Shown here in pieces: positions 8,649-17,492 of a stretch of 64,000 nt of DNA. Source of the stretch: JAVVHH01 sp965199585. Its GTDB lineage: Bacteria; Pseudomonadota; Alphaproteobacteria; Acetobacterales; Acetobacteraceae. Location of the stretch: the NCBI GenBank assembly GCA_965199585.1, contig CBDASI010000002.1, positions 1,922,001 through 1,986,000 of the forward strand, read 5' to 3'. Each line of letters opens with the position of its first letter. Position 1 is the stretch's first letter. Position numbers and translations under genes: made by a program. The notes below the pieces were generated by a model that saw nothing but the letters and a program-made list of their open reading frames with translations, did no database searches and was not told the DNA's origin.

Positions 8649-9536
8649 CTAGCGCTTGAGCGCCTGTTCGCGCAGGAAGATGAACAGCCCGGCGCCCACG
8701 ATGATGCCGGCGCCGGCGAGGGGCAGCGGCCCGATCACCTCGCCGAAGAAGAGGTAGCCGAACAGCATGCCCCACAGGATCAGGGTGTACTGGTAGGGCA
8801 CGACCACCGAGGCGGGGGCCATGCGGAGCGACTGGGTGACGAAGAGGTTGCCGCCGAGCGAGCCGAGGCCGAGCAGCAGCATCAGAGCGAGGTCGAGCCA
8901 GCCGGGCGAGACCCAGCCACCGGAGAGGACGAGTACGGCGCCGAAGGTGAGCGCCGTCAGGAGCTGGTAGGTGACCAGCACGGTGCCTTGGGTGCCGGCG
9001 AGCTTGCGGGTGGTGAGCAGGAAGAGCGCGTAGCCGAAGCTGCCGGCCAGGGCGCAAACGGCGCCGACCGAGATCGAGCCGGGCGAGGGATGCAGGGCGA
9101 GGACGACGCCGCAGAAGCCGACCGCGACGGCCGTCCAGCGGCGCCAGCCCACGCGCTCGCCGAGCAGGAACGGGGACAGCGCCGTCACGTAGATCGGCCC
9201 GGCCATATAATAGGTCATGACCTCGGCCAGCTTGAGATCGCGCAGCGCCCAGAAGAAGAGCGAGCTCTCGGCGGTGGAGAACGCGACCCGTAGCAGCTGC
9301 AGGCCGGGGCGGGAGGGAAGAAGGAAGGCGGCCGGGCCGACGCGGACCATGGACGGCGACATGGCGAGCAGCCCGGAGATCGAGCGCATCAGCATGAGCT
9401 GACCGACCGTGTAGGCGCCAACCAGCCATTTTCCGAGCGTGTCGTTGACGGCGAAGAGCAGCACGCCGAGCAGCATCATCCCGATCGCGCCGGCCGCGCC
9501 TGCCTGCGCTTTATCGCGGGTGAGGAGATCGGGCAT
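8649..9536 (-). CDS. DMT superfamily transporter (EamA)
   Basis: 295 residues forming ten hydrophobic segments in two EamA repeats of five. The second repeat contains GGNLFVTQSLRMAPASVVVP and IGPLPLAGAGIIVGAGLFIF, the signatures of RhaT/YdcZ-like drug/metabolite exporters. It is an inner-membrane protein; the substrate is unknown. The ATG (9536-9534) follows the stop of the upstream BASS transporter by 3 bp, so the two transporters form an operon. The alternative short frames antisense to it are shadows. Confidence 0.9.
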   Translation of the reverse strand: MPDLLTRDKAQAGAAGAIGMMLLGVLLFAVNDTLGKWLVGAYTVGQLMLMRSISGLLAMSPSMVRVGPAAFLLPSRPGLQLLRVAFSTAESSLFFWALRDLKLAEVMTYYMAGPIYVTALSPFLLGERVGWRRWTAVAVGFCGVVLALHPSPGSISVGAVCALAGSFGYALFLLTTRKLAGTQGTVLVTYQLLTALTFGAVLVLSGGWVSPGWLDLALMLLLGLGSLGGNLFVTQSLRMAPASVVVPYQYTLILWGMLFGYLFFGEVIGPLPLAGAGIIVGAGLFIFLREQALKR

Positions 9537-9539
9537 CCG

Positions 9540-10460
9540 TCAGCGCGGCCGATCCGCGGTGGGCCGGGCCGCCCACCAACCCGCCAGCAGGGAGCCCGAC
9601 AGATTGTGCCACACCGAGAAGATGGCCCCGGGCAGCGCGGCCAGCGGGCCGAAATACAGCTTGCCGAGCGTCGCCGCCAAACCGGAGTTCTGCATCCCGA
9701 CCTCGAGCGCCAAGGTGCGGCACACGCTCTCGTCGAAGCCGAGCACCCGGCCGCCCCAGTAGCCGCCGAGCAGCCCCACGCCGTTGTGCAGCACGACGCC
9801 CACGGCGACCAGCGGCCCGACGGTCGCGATCACCGGCTGCGTGGCGCCGACCACCGCGGCGATGATCAGCAGGATCGCCAGCATCGAGATCAGCGGTAGC
9901 GCCGGCTCGATCCGCCGGACCAGCCGGTGCGCGAGATGGTTGACCAGCAACCCCAGCAGGACGGGGACGGCGACGACCTGGACGATGCTGGTCAGCAGCC
10001 CCCAGACATCGACCGTGATGCCGGCGGAAACGTAGAGCCGCGTCAGCAACGGCGTGGCGACGACGCCCACCAGCGTGGAGAGCGCGCTGATGGTCACCGA
10101 CAGCGCCACGTCGCCGCCCGACAGGAAGACCATCACGGTGGACGAGGTGCCGCTGGCGACGCTGCCGACCAGGATCATCCCGGCGGCGAGTTCGGGCGGC
10201 AGGCCCAGCAGGCGGGCGATCGCCCAGGCCGCGAGCGGCATGATCAGGTAATGCAGGCCCAACCCGGCCAGCACGGGCCCCGGCCGCGTGAGGACCCGGC
10301 GGAAATCGCCGACCCGCAGAGTCACCCCGGCGGCGAACATGATCAGCGCGAGCAGATAGGTGACGTAGGGGATGACGGGGGTGAAGCTCGTCGGGGCGAG
10401 GTAGGCGACGAGCGCGAACACCAGTGCCCAAACTGGAAACAAGCGGGTCAGGATACGCAT
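9540..10460 (-). CDS. Bile acid:sodium symporter (BASS) family transporter
   Basis: 306 residues with nine to ten membrane helices in two inverted repeats. Family marks include LIMFAAGVTLRVGDF in the third helix, the crossover motif GSVASGTSSTVMVFLSGGD and the second-repeat ALEVGMQNSGLAATLGKLYF with the conserved Glu and Gln of the sodium sites. Known relatives move bile acids, pantoate, pyruvate or other organic anions with sodium; the substrate here is open. It is first in an operon with the DMT transporter. A divergent gap of about 75 bp separates it from the DUF2721 gene. Confidence 0.9.
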   Translation of the reverse strand: MRILTRLFPVWALVFALVAYLAPTSFTPVIPYVTYLLALIMFAAGVTLRVGDFRRVLTRPGPVLAGLGLHYLIMPLAAWAIARLLGLPPELAAGMILVGSVASGTSSTVMVFLSGGDVALSVTISALSTLVGVVATPLLTRLYVSAGITVDVWGLLTSIVQVVAVPVLLGLLVNHLAHRLVRRIEPALPLISMLAILLIIAAVVGATQPVIATVGPLVAVGVVLHNGVGLLGGYWGGRVLGFDESVCRTLALEVGMQNSGLAATLGKLYFGPLAALPGAIFSVWHNLSGSLLAGWWAARPTADRPR

Positions 10461-10535
10461 GCGGCGGCCATACGGGATTGCGCGCGACTTGTCAGCCGCG
10501 GCGCCGGGTTGGTCGGTGGGCGCCGGCGGCTTATC

Positions 10536-11027
10536 GTGCCGGCTCTCACGCCGGGTTCAGCCTTGCTCGATCAGCTCTCGTTCAACGACGCCGCCCATCT
10601 CATCCAAACCGTGCTGACGCCGGTGTTCTTGCTGTCGGGCATCGGCACCCTGCTGAACGTGTTCGCCGGGCGGCTGGCCCGGGTGGCCGATCAGGCGGAT
10701 GCGCTCACCGAGAAGAGCGACGGCGCGGCGCCGACGGACGAGCGGCTGCGCATCCTGAAGCGGCGCGCTCTGAGCCTCGACGTCGCGGTCGTGCTCGCCA
10801 CGGGGGCAGCGGCGGCGACCTGCCTGTCGATCCTGACGCTGTTCCTGTTCGCCCTCAGCAATCGGGCGATCGCCAGCGTCCTGCTGCTACTCTTCGGGCT
10901 GGCGATTCTGCTGACGCTCGGCTCGATCGTGGCGTTCGGGTGCGAGATGGTGCTGAGCAACCGGGCCATGCGCCGGCGCATCACGCTGCACCGGCTGCAC
11001 TTTCCCTGGCATCGGGATCACGGATGA
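10536..11027 (+). CDS. DUF2721 membrane protein
   Basis: About 163 residues with three membrane helices. The first follows NDAAHLIQTVLTPVFLLSGIG, then a cytoplasmic stretch FAGRLARVADQAD and RLRILKRRALSLD, then two close helices and a basic tail SNRAMRRRITLHR. This is the usual DUF2721 layout; no biochemical role is known. There is no ATG in a plausible place. GTG at 10536 is chosen; TTG at 10563 would remove nine residues. Its TGA ends one base before the stop of the convergent aminotransferase, leaving no room for a terminator between them. Confidence 0.8.
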   Translation: MPALTPGSALLDQLSFNDAAHLIQTVLTPVFLLSGIGTLLNVFAGRLARVADQADALTEKSDGAAPTDERLRILKRRALSLDVAVVLATGAAAATCLSILTLFLFALSNRAIASVLLLLFGLAILLTLGSIVAFGCEMVLSNRAMRRRITLHRLHFPWHRDHG

Positions 11028-12410
11028 TCAGGCCGCTTGGCGCGTTTCGGCCTCGAGTTGTGCGGCGGCACGGTCCAGGCCGGCGCGGAAGCGCTGGCAG
11101 AGATCGGCGATCTCGGCTGCGGTGATGATCAGCGGCGGGGTGAAGGCAATGCGGTCGCCGATGGCGCGGACGATCAGGCCCTCCGCCTCGCAGGCGTTCT
11201 GCACCGCGAGGCCGACCTTACGGGCGGGCGGGAAGGGCGTGCGGGTGGCCTTGTCCTGCATCAGCTCGACACCGGCGATCAGGCCGACGCCGCGCACGTC
11301 GCCCACCAGCGGATGGTCGGCGAGGGCAGCGAGACCGTCGAGGAAGGCAGGGGCGACGGTGCGGACGTGACCCACGATGTCACGCTCCGAGTAGATCTTG
11401 AGCGTCTCGATGGCGACGGCGCAGGCGACGGGGTGGCCGCCATAGGTGTAGCCGTGGCCGAAGCTGCCATTGGCACGGCTGGCGGCTATCAGGGCTTCGT
11501 GGATGTGCGGGCCGATCATCAGCGCGGAGATGGGCTGGTAGGCGGCGGAGAGTTGCTTGGCGCAGCTGATCATGTCGGGCCGCATGCCGTAGGTCTCGGA
11601 GCCCCACATGTGACCGGTGCGGCCGAAGCCGCAGATGACTTCGTCGGCGACCAGCAAGATGCCGTGACGGTGCAGCACGGCCTGGATCGCCGCCCAGTAA
11701 CCGCGCGGCGGGGTGATGGCGCCGCCGCCGCCCTGGACCGGTTCGCCGAAGAAGGCGGCGATGGTGTGGGCGCCCTCGCGCTCGATCAGCGCCTCAAGTT
11801 CGGCAGCCATGCGGGCGCTGAACGCCTCTTCCGACTCGCCGTCGGCGTGGGCGCGGTAGAAGTTCGGGTTCTCCGTGTGCACGAAGCCCGGCAGCGGCAG
11901 GCCGAAGCCGGCGTGCATGTGCGGCTGGCCGGATAGGCTGACGGTGGCGACGGTGTTGCCGTGATAGCCGCGCACGCGGCCGATGAACTTGCGGCGCTCC
12001 GGCTGGCCCTGCATGCCCCAATACATCCAGGCGAGCTTGATGGCGGCGTCGTTGGCCTCGGACCCGCTGCACTGGAACAGCACCTTGTCCATCCCCGCGG
12101 GTGCGACGGCCAGCAGGCGTTCGGCGAGCTCAACCGCGGGTTCGTGACCCTTGCCGAAGAAGGTGTGATAGTAAGGCAGTTCGAGCATCTGCTTGTGGGC
12201 GGCGTCCGCCAGGCGGCGCTCGCTGAAGCCCAGGCTGGCGCACCAGAGCCCGGCCATCGCCTCGATGTATTCACGCCCGTCGGTGTCCCAGACGCGCACG
12301 CCGTCGCCCCGCGCGATCATGACGGCGCCCTCGCGGCCATGGTGGTCGAGGTCGGTCTGCTGATGGACCAGGCTGGCGATGTCGCGGGCGCGGAGAGAGT
12401 TCGGGATCAT
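11028..12410 (-). CDS. Class III aminotransferase (omega-amino acid/taurine:pyruvate type)
   Basis: 460-residue PLP enzyme of fold type I. The pyridoxal-binding region reads VLFQCSGSEANDAAIKLAW, the Asp site is LLVADEVICGFGRTG, and the Schiff-base Lys is in DMISCAKQLSAAYQPISA. It begins MIPNSLRARDIASLVHQQTDL, like beta-alanine- and taurine-pyruvate aminotransferases. The ATG (12410-12408) has AAGGAG ten bases upstream. It is the last gene of the ABC importer operon (14-bp gap), so it probably transaminates what the importer brings in. Taurine or another omega-amino compound is plausible, but no sulfoacetaldehyde acetyltransferase gene is present to confirm it. Confidence 0.92.
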   Translation of the reverse strand: MIPNSLRARDIASLVHQQTDLDHHGREGAVMIARGDGVRVWDTDGREYIEAMAGLWCASLGFSERRLADAAHKQMLELPYYHTFFGKGHEPAVELAERLLAVAPAGMDKVLFQCSGSEANDAAIKLAWMYWGMQGQPERRKFIGRVRGYHGNTVATVSLSGQPHMHAGFGLPLPGFVHTENPNFYRAHADGESEEAFSARMAAELEALIEREGAHTIAAFFGEPVQGGGGAITPPRGYWAAIQAVLHRHGILLVADEVICGFGRTGHMWGSETYGMRPDMISCAKQLSAAYQPISALMIGPHIHEALIAASRANGSFGHGYTYGGHPVACAVAIETLKIYSERDIVGHVRTVAPAFLDGLAALADHPLVGDVRGVGLIAGVELMQDKATRTPFPPARKVGLAVQNACEAEGLIVRAIGDRIAFTPPLIITAAEIADLCQRFRAGLDRAAAQLEAETRQAA

Positions 12411-12424
12411 GGCTGTGGTCTCCT

Positions 12425-13201
12425 TCAGTGCTCGTCGTCGCCCATGGCCCATATCATGGACAGGACCTGCTCGCGGGCGGCGACGAAATCGGGGCGGCTC
12501 TTGACGGTGCGGATGCCTTCGTCGGCGTGGTCGCGGGCGAACGGCATGGGCAGGCGGGCGACGATACGGCCGGGTCGCGGCGACATGACGACGACTTCGG
12601 TGCCGAGATAGACGGCTTCCTCGACGGAATGGGTGATGAACACGATCGTCATGCCAGTGCGGCGCCAGACGGCGTGCAGCTCCTCCTGCATGCGCTCGCG
12701 GGTGAGTGCGTCCAGCGCGCCGAACGGTTCGTCCATCAGCAGGATCTGCGGCTCGTTGCACAGCGCGCGCGCGATGGCCAGGCGCTGCTGCATGCCGCCC
12801 GAGAGCTCGTAGGGGTAGCGGCTGCGGAACTCCCACAGGCCGGTGGTGCGCAGCCACTGCTCGACCCGGTCGGCTCCCGGCTTGCCGGCCATGCGGGGGC
12901 CGAACCCGGCGTTGCCCGCGACGGTGAGCCACGGAAACAAGGCGGGCTGCTGGAACACGACGCCACGCTCCGGGCCGGGCCCCTCGATCTTGCGGCCGTC
13001 GACGGTGACGATGCCGGTGGTGGGCGGCAGGAAGCCGGCGAGAGTCTGCATCATCGTAGTTTTGCCGCAGCCGGAGGGGCCGACGATGCAGACGAAGTCG
13101 CCACGCTCAATGCCGAGGTCGGCCCGTTCAAGCGCCCGCACTGCCTCCGGCCCGGTCCCGTAGCGGACCGAGACGTCGGCGAACTGGACGAATGCGGTCA
13201 A
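12425..13201 (-). CDS. ABC importer ATPase (nitrate/sulfonate/taurine type)
   Basis: 258 residues. Walker A is GPSGCGKTTMM, the Q-loop region is VVFQQPALFPWLTV, the signature is LSGGMQQRLAIARAL and Walker B is ILLMDEPFGALDALTR, the arrangement of SsuB/TauB/NrtD proteins. The start is TTG (13201-13199), overlapping the binding-protein stop as TTGA with AAGG upstream; no ATG is available nearby. It energises the two permeases encoded upstream in the same operon. Confidence 0.92.
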   Translation of the reverse strand: MTAFVQFADVSVRYGTGPEAVRALERADLGIERGDFVCIVGPSGCGKTTMMQTLAGFLPPTTGIVTVDGRKIEGPGPERGVVFQQPALFPWLTVAGNAGFGPRMAGKPGADRVEQWLRTTGLWEFRSRYPYELSGGMQQRLAIARALCNEPQILLMDEPFGALDALTRERMQEELHAVWRRTGMTIVFITHSVEEAVYLGTEVVVMSPRPGRIVARLPMPFARDHADEGIRTVKSRPDFVAAREQVLSMIWAMGDDEH

Positions 13202-14208
13202 GCGATGGCCTTGGCCAGGAAGCTGGTGTCGATCGCCTTTTGGAACGCGTCGAGCGCCGGGGCGGTCTTGATGGAGCGCTGCTCGACGAGGAAGTCGGCG
13301 GTGCCCTTCAGCACGTGGGCGAACTTGCCAGGGTCGGACGCGGTGCCGCCGAGCCAGGCGGGGGTGAGCTGCTCGGCGAGCGGCACGAAGTCGTATTCCT
13401 TCATGTCTGCGAGGGCGACCGCAGGGGCGACGCCGGCCTGCTTGGCGACGGCGTCAGCGGTCTTGTCCGGGTCGGCGCGGTACATCGCCAGCGCTTGGCC
13501 GTAGGCTTTGAGGAAGCCGGTGACGGCATCGGGGTATTGCTGGGCGAAGGCGTCGCGCACGATGATGAGGTCGGCGATGACGTAGCCGGCCTTATCGAGC
13601 GCCTCGTAGGTCGGGAACGGGGCGCCGCCGTCGGCGAGGATCTTGCTCTTGGCCGGCGCCCAGACGTAGGCGGCGTCGATCTCGCCGCGGCTCCAGGCGG
13701 CGACGATGGCAGCGGCCTTCATGTCGAGCACGGTGACGTCGCGCTGGGTGAGGCCGTTGGTCTTGAGGAAGCCGAGCAGGCGGAAATGGCTGGTGGAGCC
13801 GAACGGGGTGGCGACCTTCTTGCCCTTGAAGTCGGCCGCCGTCTTGATGTTGGCGGCGGTGCGGACGGTCATTTCTTCGGCCGGGCCGATGTTGTCGACC
13901 ATGCCGATCAGCTTGAAGGGGAGTTGTTGCGCAATGCCGGCGGCGGTGGCGGCCGAGCCGGTGGCCAGGCCGATGTCGCAGCTGCCCGAAGTGATGGCGG
14001 TGTTGATGTCGGCGCCGCTGCCCATCTCGGTCCAGCTCAGCTTGCCGCCGGTGCCGGCCTCGAACCAGCCTTCGCCCTTGGCGAGCATGGTGGGCTTGGT
14101 CTCGGTGAAGAAGCCGATGTTGACGGCGGACGGGGAAGCGGCCCGGGCTTGGCCCGCCAGGGCGACGGCGCCGAGGCCGGCGAGGGTGGTGCGGCGTGTC
14201 AACGGCAT
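13198..14208 (-). CDS. ABC importer periplasmic binding protein (taurine/nitrate type)
   Basis: 336 residues with an N-terminal MPLTRRTTLAGLGAVALAGQ signal, cleaved after ARA; the twin arginine suggests Tat export. The mature part follows the NMT1/TauA-like type II binding fold, with GWFEAGTGGKLSWTEMGSG, KGKKVATPFGSTSHF and RGEIDAAYVWAP. The last is typical of proteins binding alkanesulfonates, taurine or pyrimidine precursors. It is third in the operon after two permeases. The ligand is not fixed by sequence; the linked omega-aminotransferase favours an amino compound. Confidence 0.9.
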   Translation of the reverse strand: MPLTRRTTLAGLGAVALAGQARAASPSAVNIGFFTETKPTMLAKGEGWFEAGTGGKLSWTEMGSGADINTAITSGSCDIGLATGSAATAAGIAQQLPFKLIGMVDNIGPAEEMTVRTAANIKTAADFKGKKVATPFGSTSHFRLLGFLKTNGLTQRDVTVLDMKAAAIVAAWSRGEIDAAYVWAPAKSKILADGGAPFPTYEALDKAGYVIADLIIVRDAFAQQYPDAVTGFLKAYGQALAMYRADPDKTADAVAKQAGVAPAVALADMKEYDFVPLAEQLTPAWLGGTASDPGKFAHVLKGTADFLVEQRSIKTAPALDAFQKAIDTSFLAKAIA

Positions 14209-14227
14209 GCAGTGTCTCCTTGAGGGG

Positions 14228-14998
14228 TCAGCGGCCGGCCCAGTGCACGGCGCGGCGTTCGATCAGCAGCAGAGCGCGGTCGATGGCGATGCCGGCGAGG
14301 CCGAGCATGACGATGCCGACGAACACGTAATCCGAGCGCAGGAAGCGACCGGCATCCAGGATCATCCAGCCGATGCCGCTCGAGCCGGCGATGATCTCGG
14401 CGGCGATGAGCGTGCCGTAGACGATGCCGGCGGCCAAGCGCGCGCCCATCAGGATTTCGGGCAGCGCCGACGGGAAGATGACGTGGCGGAACACCTGCCA
14501 TTTCGAGGCGCCGAGGGTCTCGGCGACGCGGAGGCGTTCGGCTGGGACGTTGCGGACACCGTCACGCGCAGCAACCGCGGCGACGGGCAGCGCGGCCAGG
14601 AACAGCATGGTGATCTTGCTGGTCTCGCCGATGCCGAGCCAGATGATGAGCAGGATCAGGTAGGCCAGCTGCGGCAGCGGGCGGAGGAACTCGATGAACG
14701 GGGCGGCCAGCGCGTCGAGCTTGGGGAGGGTGCCCATGGCCAGGCCGAGCAGGCTGCCGGCGGCGACGCCGGTGACGAAGCCGGCGCCGACGCGGAACAG
14801 GCTATCGCCGACATGGACCAGCAGCGGACGCCCCTTGTAGCCATCCTCGATCAGCTCGAGGAAGCCGGACCAGAGGTCGGCCGGGCCGGGCAGGAACAGG
14901 TCGCGCACCAGCCCGCCCTCGGTGACGCCGATCCAGGCGCACAGCACGATCGTGATGGAGGCCAGGGTGATGGCCCAGGCGGGGAACGACCGGCTCAC
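14228..14998 (-). CDS. ABC importer permease 1 (SsuC/TauC family)
   Basis: 256 residues with about six membrane helices. The EAA-type loop that docks the ATPase is in ASKWQVFRHVIFPSALPEIL followed by GARLAAGIVYG. The start GTG (14998-14996) overlaps the stop of the preceding permease as GTGA. Longer upstream extensions of this frame run antisense to or through the neighbouring permease and lack similarity. It is paralogous to the next gene, so the importer probably has a heterodimeric membrane part rather than the usual homodimer. Confidence 0.9.
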   Translation of the reverse strand: MSRSFPAWAITLASITIVLCAWIGVTEGGLVRDLFLPGPADLWSGFLELIEDGYKGRPLLVHVGDSLFRVGAGFVTGVAAGSLLGLAMGTLPKLDALAAPFIEFLRPLPQLAYLILLIIWLGIGETSKITMLFLAALPVAAVAARDGVRNVPAERLRVAETLGASKWQVFRHVIFPSALPEILMGARLAAGIVYGTLIAAEIIAGSSGIGWMILDAGRFLRSDYVFVGIVMLGLAGIAIDRALLLIERRAVHWAGR

Positions 14999-15837
14999 TC
15001 GCGGCCCCGCCAGTGGATGACCCGGTGGTCGACCGCCCGCAGGCTCGCGGCCAGGCCGACGCCGAGCAGGCCCAGGATGATGATGCACAGGATGATGACG
15101 TCGTTGCGCAGGAAGGTGCTGGCGGAGATCACCATCCAGCCGAGCCCGTCGGTCGCGGCCAGCAGCTCGGCCGACACCACGGTGGAGAACGCGGCGGCCA
15201 GGGCGATCTGCAGCCCGGTCATGATCATCGGGGCGGCCGAGGGCAGCACTACGTGGCGGAACACGGCGGCCCGGCTGGCGCCCAGCGCGCGGGCCACCTG
15301 GATGCGCTGCAGCTTCACGCCCCGCACGCCGGCGGCCGACGCGGCGACGATGATCGGGAAGGCGGTCAGGAACAGCAGCATCGACTTCGAGAGGTTGCCG
15401 GTGCCGAGCCAGAGGATCAGCAGGATCATGTAGGAGAGCGGCGGCAGCGGGCGCATGAACTGGATGATCCAGTCGATCGCGGCATGCACGGCGCGCGTGC
15501 TGCCCATCCAGAGCCCGAGCGGCACGCCCAGCAGCGTAGCGGCGACGAAGCCGCCGAGCAGGCGGCCGAGCGTGGCAGCGACGTTCTGGCCGAGCGTCGT
15601 GCCGCGATACCCTTGAGTGGTCACCTCGACCGCGGCGGCCCAGACGTCGGCGGGCGACGGCAACAGGTCGGCGCGGATCGCGTGGCTGGCGCAAACGGCC
15701 CACCAGGCGAGCACCATGCCTACGACGGAGGCTGATCCCAGCATGGTCCGGCTTGTGCGGTCCGGCCAGGCGCGGGCGGGACGCGGCGTCGGCGCTACGG
15801 CGGCAATGGTTTGCAAGGCTGTCTGCGCAGGCTGCAT
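14995..15837 (-). CDS. ABC importer permease 2 (SsuC/TauC family)
   Basis: 280 residues, first gene of the importer operon. A cytoplasmic N-terminus of about 30 residues precedes the first helix (GSASVVGMVLAWWAVCA). The ATPase-docking loop is GASRAAVFRHVVLPSAAPMI, aligned with that of permease 1. Start ATG (15837-15835). The 101-bp gap to the divergent gene starting at 15939 must carry the operon promoter. Two different permease genes with one ATPase and one binding protein is less common than a single TauC and implies a heterodimer. Confidence 0.9.
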   Translation of the reverse strand: MQPAQTALQTIAAVAPTPRPARAWPDRTSRTMLGSASVVGMVLAWWAVCASHAIRADLLPSPADVWAAAVEVTTQGYRGTTLGQNVAATLGRLLGGFVAATLLGVPLGLWMGSTRAVHAAIDWIIQFMRPLPPLSYMILLILWLGTGNLSKSMLLFLTAFPIIVAASAAGVRGVKLQRIQVARALGASRAAVFRHVVLPSAAPMIMTGLQIALAAAFSTVVSAELLAATDGLGWMVISASTFLRNDVIILCIIILGLLGVGLAASLRAVDHRVIHWRGRE

Positions 15838-15938
15838 CGTTTACCCACAGCAAGCGACGTGCCAGTTGGAATCCAGCGGCTGCGACTCGGCGGCGCAGGG
15901 AGATTCGCCATGATGATTGCCGCCGCCGCGGTCGCGGG

Positions 15939-16469
15939 ATGATGGCCAAGTCCCACGCCATCACCGGGTTGGCGACGTGGGTGGTCGTGGCGCCGTTGCT
16001 GCATGCGCCATCGCTGTCGCCGCCTTGCCTGCTCCTGGCGCTGCTGGGGTCCTTGCTGCCCGACATCGACCACCCGGCTTCCTGGGTGGGCCGCCGCGCC
16101 AAGCCGGTATCGACCGTAATCTCCCGCCTGTTCGGGCATCGCGGCATCACGCATTCGGCGCTGATGGCCGTCGTTCTGGCGGCGCTGCTGAGCCGGCGCG
16201 GATATTCGGAGGCCTCGGTGGCGGCGGTGTCGGTGGGCTACCTGTCGCACCTGGCGGCCGACATGCTGTCGTCGGCCGGGCTGCGGCTGGCCTGGCCGTT
16301 GCCGGGCACCTGGGCGCTCCCAGTGTATCGGACGGGGACGGCGTCCGAGCTGGTGACGCTGGGGGGCATCTGCATCCTGGCAGGGTACGTGTTAGTGCAG
16401 CATTCGGGGAGCCATGTCTCGCTGCATGCCGTCGAGCCCTGGTTGAACGGTACGTGGTGGCGGCGGTAG
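15939..16469 (+). CDS. YdjM/DUF457-family membrane metal-dependent hydrolase
   Basis: 176 residues. The family pattern of conserved acids and histidines in membrane helices is visible: an N-terminal MMAKSHAITGLATW, LLGSLLPDIDHPASWVG, FGHRGITHSALMAV and GYLSHLAADMLSS. E. coli YdjM, a LexA-regulated inner-membrane protein, is the named relative; most members are annotated metal-dependent hydrolases without a proven substrate. Two adjacent ATG codons open the frame and the first is chosen. It is divergent from the ABC importer operon and followed by a long stretch without a clear gene. Confidence 0.85.
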   Translation: MMAKSHAITGLATWVVVAPLLHAPSLSPPCLLLALLGSLLPDIDHPASWVGRRAKPVSTVISRLFGHRGITHSALMAVVLAALLSRRGYSEASVAAVSVGYLSHLAADMLSSAGLRLAWPLPGTWALPVYRTGTASELVTLGGICILAGYVLVQHSGSHVSLHAVEPWLNGTWWRR

Positions 16470-17041
16470 CAGCCCTAGTTAGGACGCAACACCTCCTACC
16501 AATTAATCTCGCGGCTTGCCGGAGTGAACGGCGTGTAGTGCGCGGCCCAGATCGCGCCAGCGGATGCCGAGACGACCAGGAGGATCGCCGCCCCCCGATT
16601 GTTGAAGCCGAAGAGTTACGACTCAGACGCGCTCACCTGCTGAGGGGGAAAGCATAAGGAAAGAACAGGATGACGAACGACGCAAGAACGACACCCATCA
16701 GCCTTGCCGGCCGACTGGATCCGAAGAACGATGTCTTGGGCAAGCGACTGTCTTCCATGCCTCGTGCACGGTGCGCACGAGCGTGACTGTTAGAGTAGCT
16801 CCATGACACCGCTGACTTCCGGCTGAATCGAGCCGCTAAAATTCGGGGAAAGTTCTCACAGTTTTATACAGGTTTCATCCACCGTTCTCTGTAAGTTCCG
16901 TTTTGCCGACGGCCGGTTCGACTTTTCAGGTTCGCCGCGACGCCGTTGTGGAAGCCGGTCAACGCGTTGCCGGCAGCCGCGCCGCCGGCAAACACCTCCA
17001 TCTCGCCTTATGCGGCCGCGCCGCGCCGGCGCTGGTAGATG
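16470..17041. other. 572-bp stretch without a convincing gene
   Basis: No open frame here has both a start and family resemblance. On the minus strand a 39-codon open stretch (16499-16615) encodes a membrane-helix-like AAILLVVSASAGAIWAAH followed by TPFTPASREINW and TAG. It has no ATG, GTG or TTG start and follows a TAA, so it is more likely a gene relic than a gene. The part at 16830-16900 is noticeably AT-richer (AGTTTTATACAGG) and could hold a promoter. The plus-strand frames beyond 16903 are shadows of the small HTH gene. Confidence 0.5.
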
Positions 17042-17314
17042 TCAGCCTTCGGAGTCCGCGTGCGGCGTGTTGCCCGGTTGCGGCGCGTCCAGGGTCGGGT
17101 GCGCCGGTTGGGGTGTCGCGTCCTTTATCCTCGGTACGGTGGCGCTTTCGGCCAGGCCGCGGGCAAGCGTGTCGCGTATCTTGGCGTCGTCGATCTCCGT
17201 CGAGCTGCCGAAGCGCTCGATCAGGATGATCGACGCCAAGCCCACGCCGCTAAGTCTGGCGAGGTCCTCGCGGGACCAGCGAAGCCTCATGCGATCTATC
17301 TGCTCTGGAACCAT
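17042..17314 (-). CDS. Small helix-turn-helix (XRE-like) protein
   Basis: 90 residues. The first 50 fit a compact helix-turn-helix: QIDRMRLRWSREDLARLSGV, then GLASIILIERFG, matching the RxxLGWSQEDLAxxAGVSxxTI pattern of tiny XRE-like regulators common in alphaproteobacteria. The tail is Pro-rich (TPQPAHPTLDAPQPG) and probably disordered. AAGG lies about nine bases before the ATG. It stands alone, so its target is unknown. Calling it DNA-binding is inference from the pattern. Confidence 0.5.
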   Translation of the reverse strand: MVPEQIDRMRLRWSREDLARLSGVGLASIILIERFGSSTEIDDAKIRDTLARGLAESATVPRIKDATPQPAHPTLDAPQPGNTPHADSEG

Positions 17315-17492
17315 AAACTCGCCTTACGGATGACGGGTTGAAAAAGTTTCAGGTCGGGGTATTTCGGCGCGATCATAGGTGCAATTAGCGATTGCACGCT
17401 GCTCGACCGCAGTCTGTTCCCGATCGGCTCGACATGATGTCACCACGATGAGACCATTCTCGTAACATCTCGGCCCCGCATCGCTGGCGTCC

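Noticed and set aside
9927..10535. N-terminal extension of the DUF2721 gene
   Set aside because: It is antisense to the BASS transporter and consists of low-complexity Asp/Arg/Gly/His sequence; family similarity begins only after 10536.
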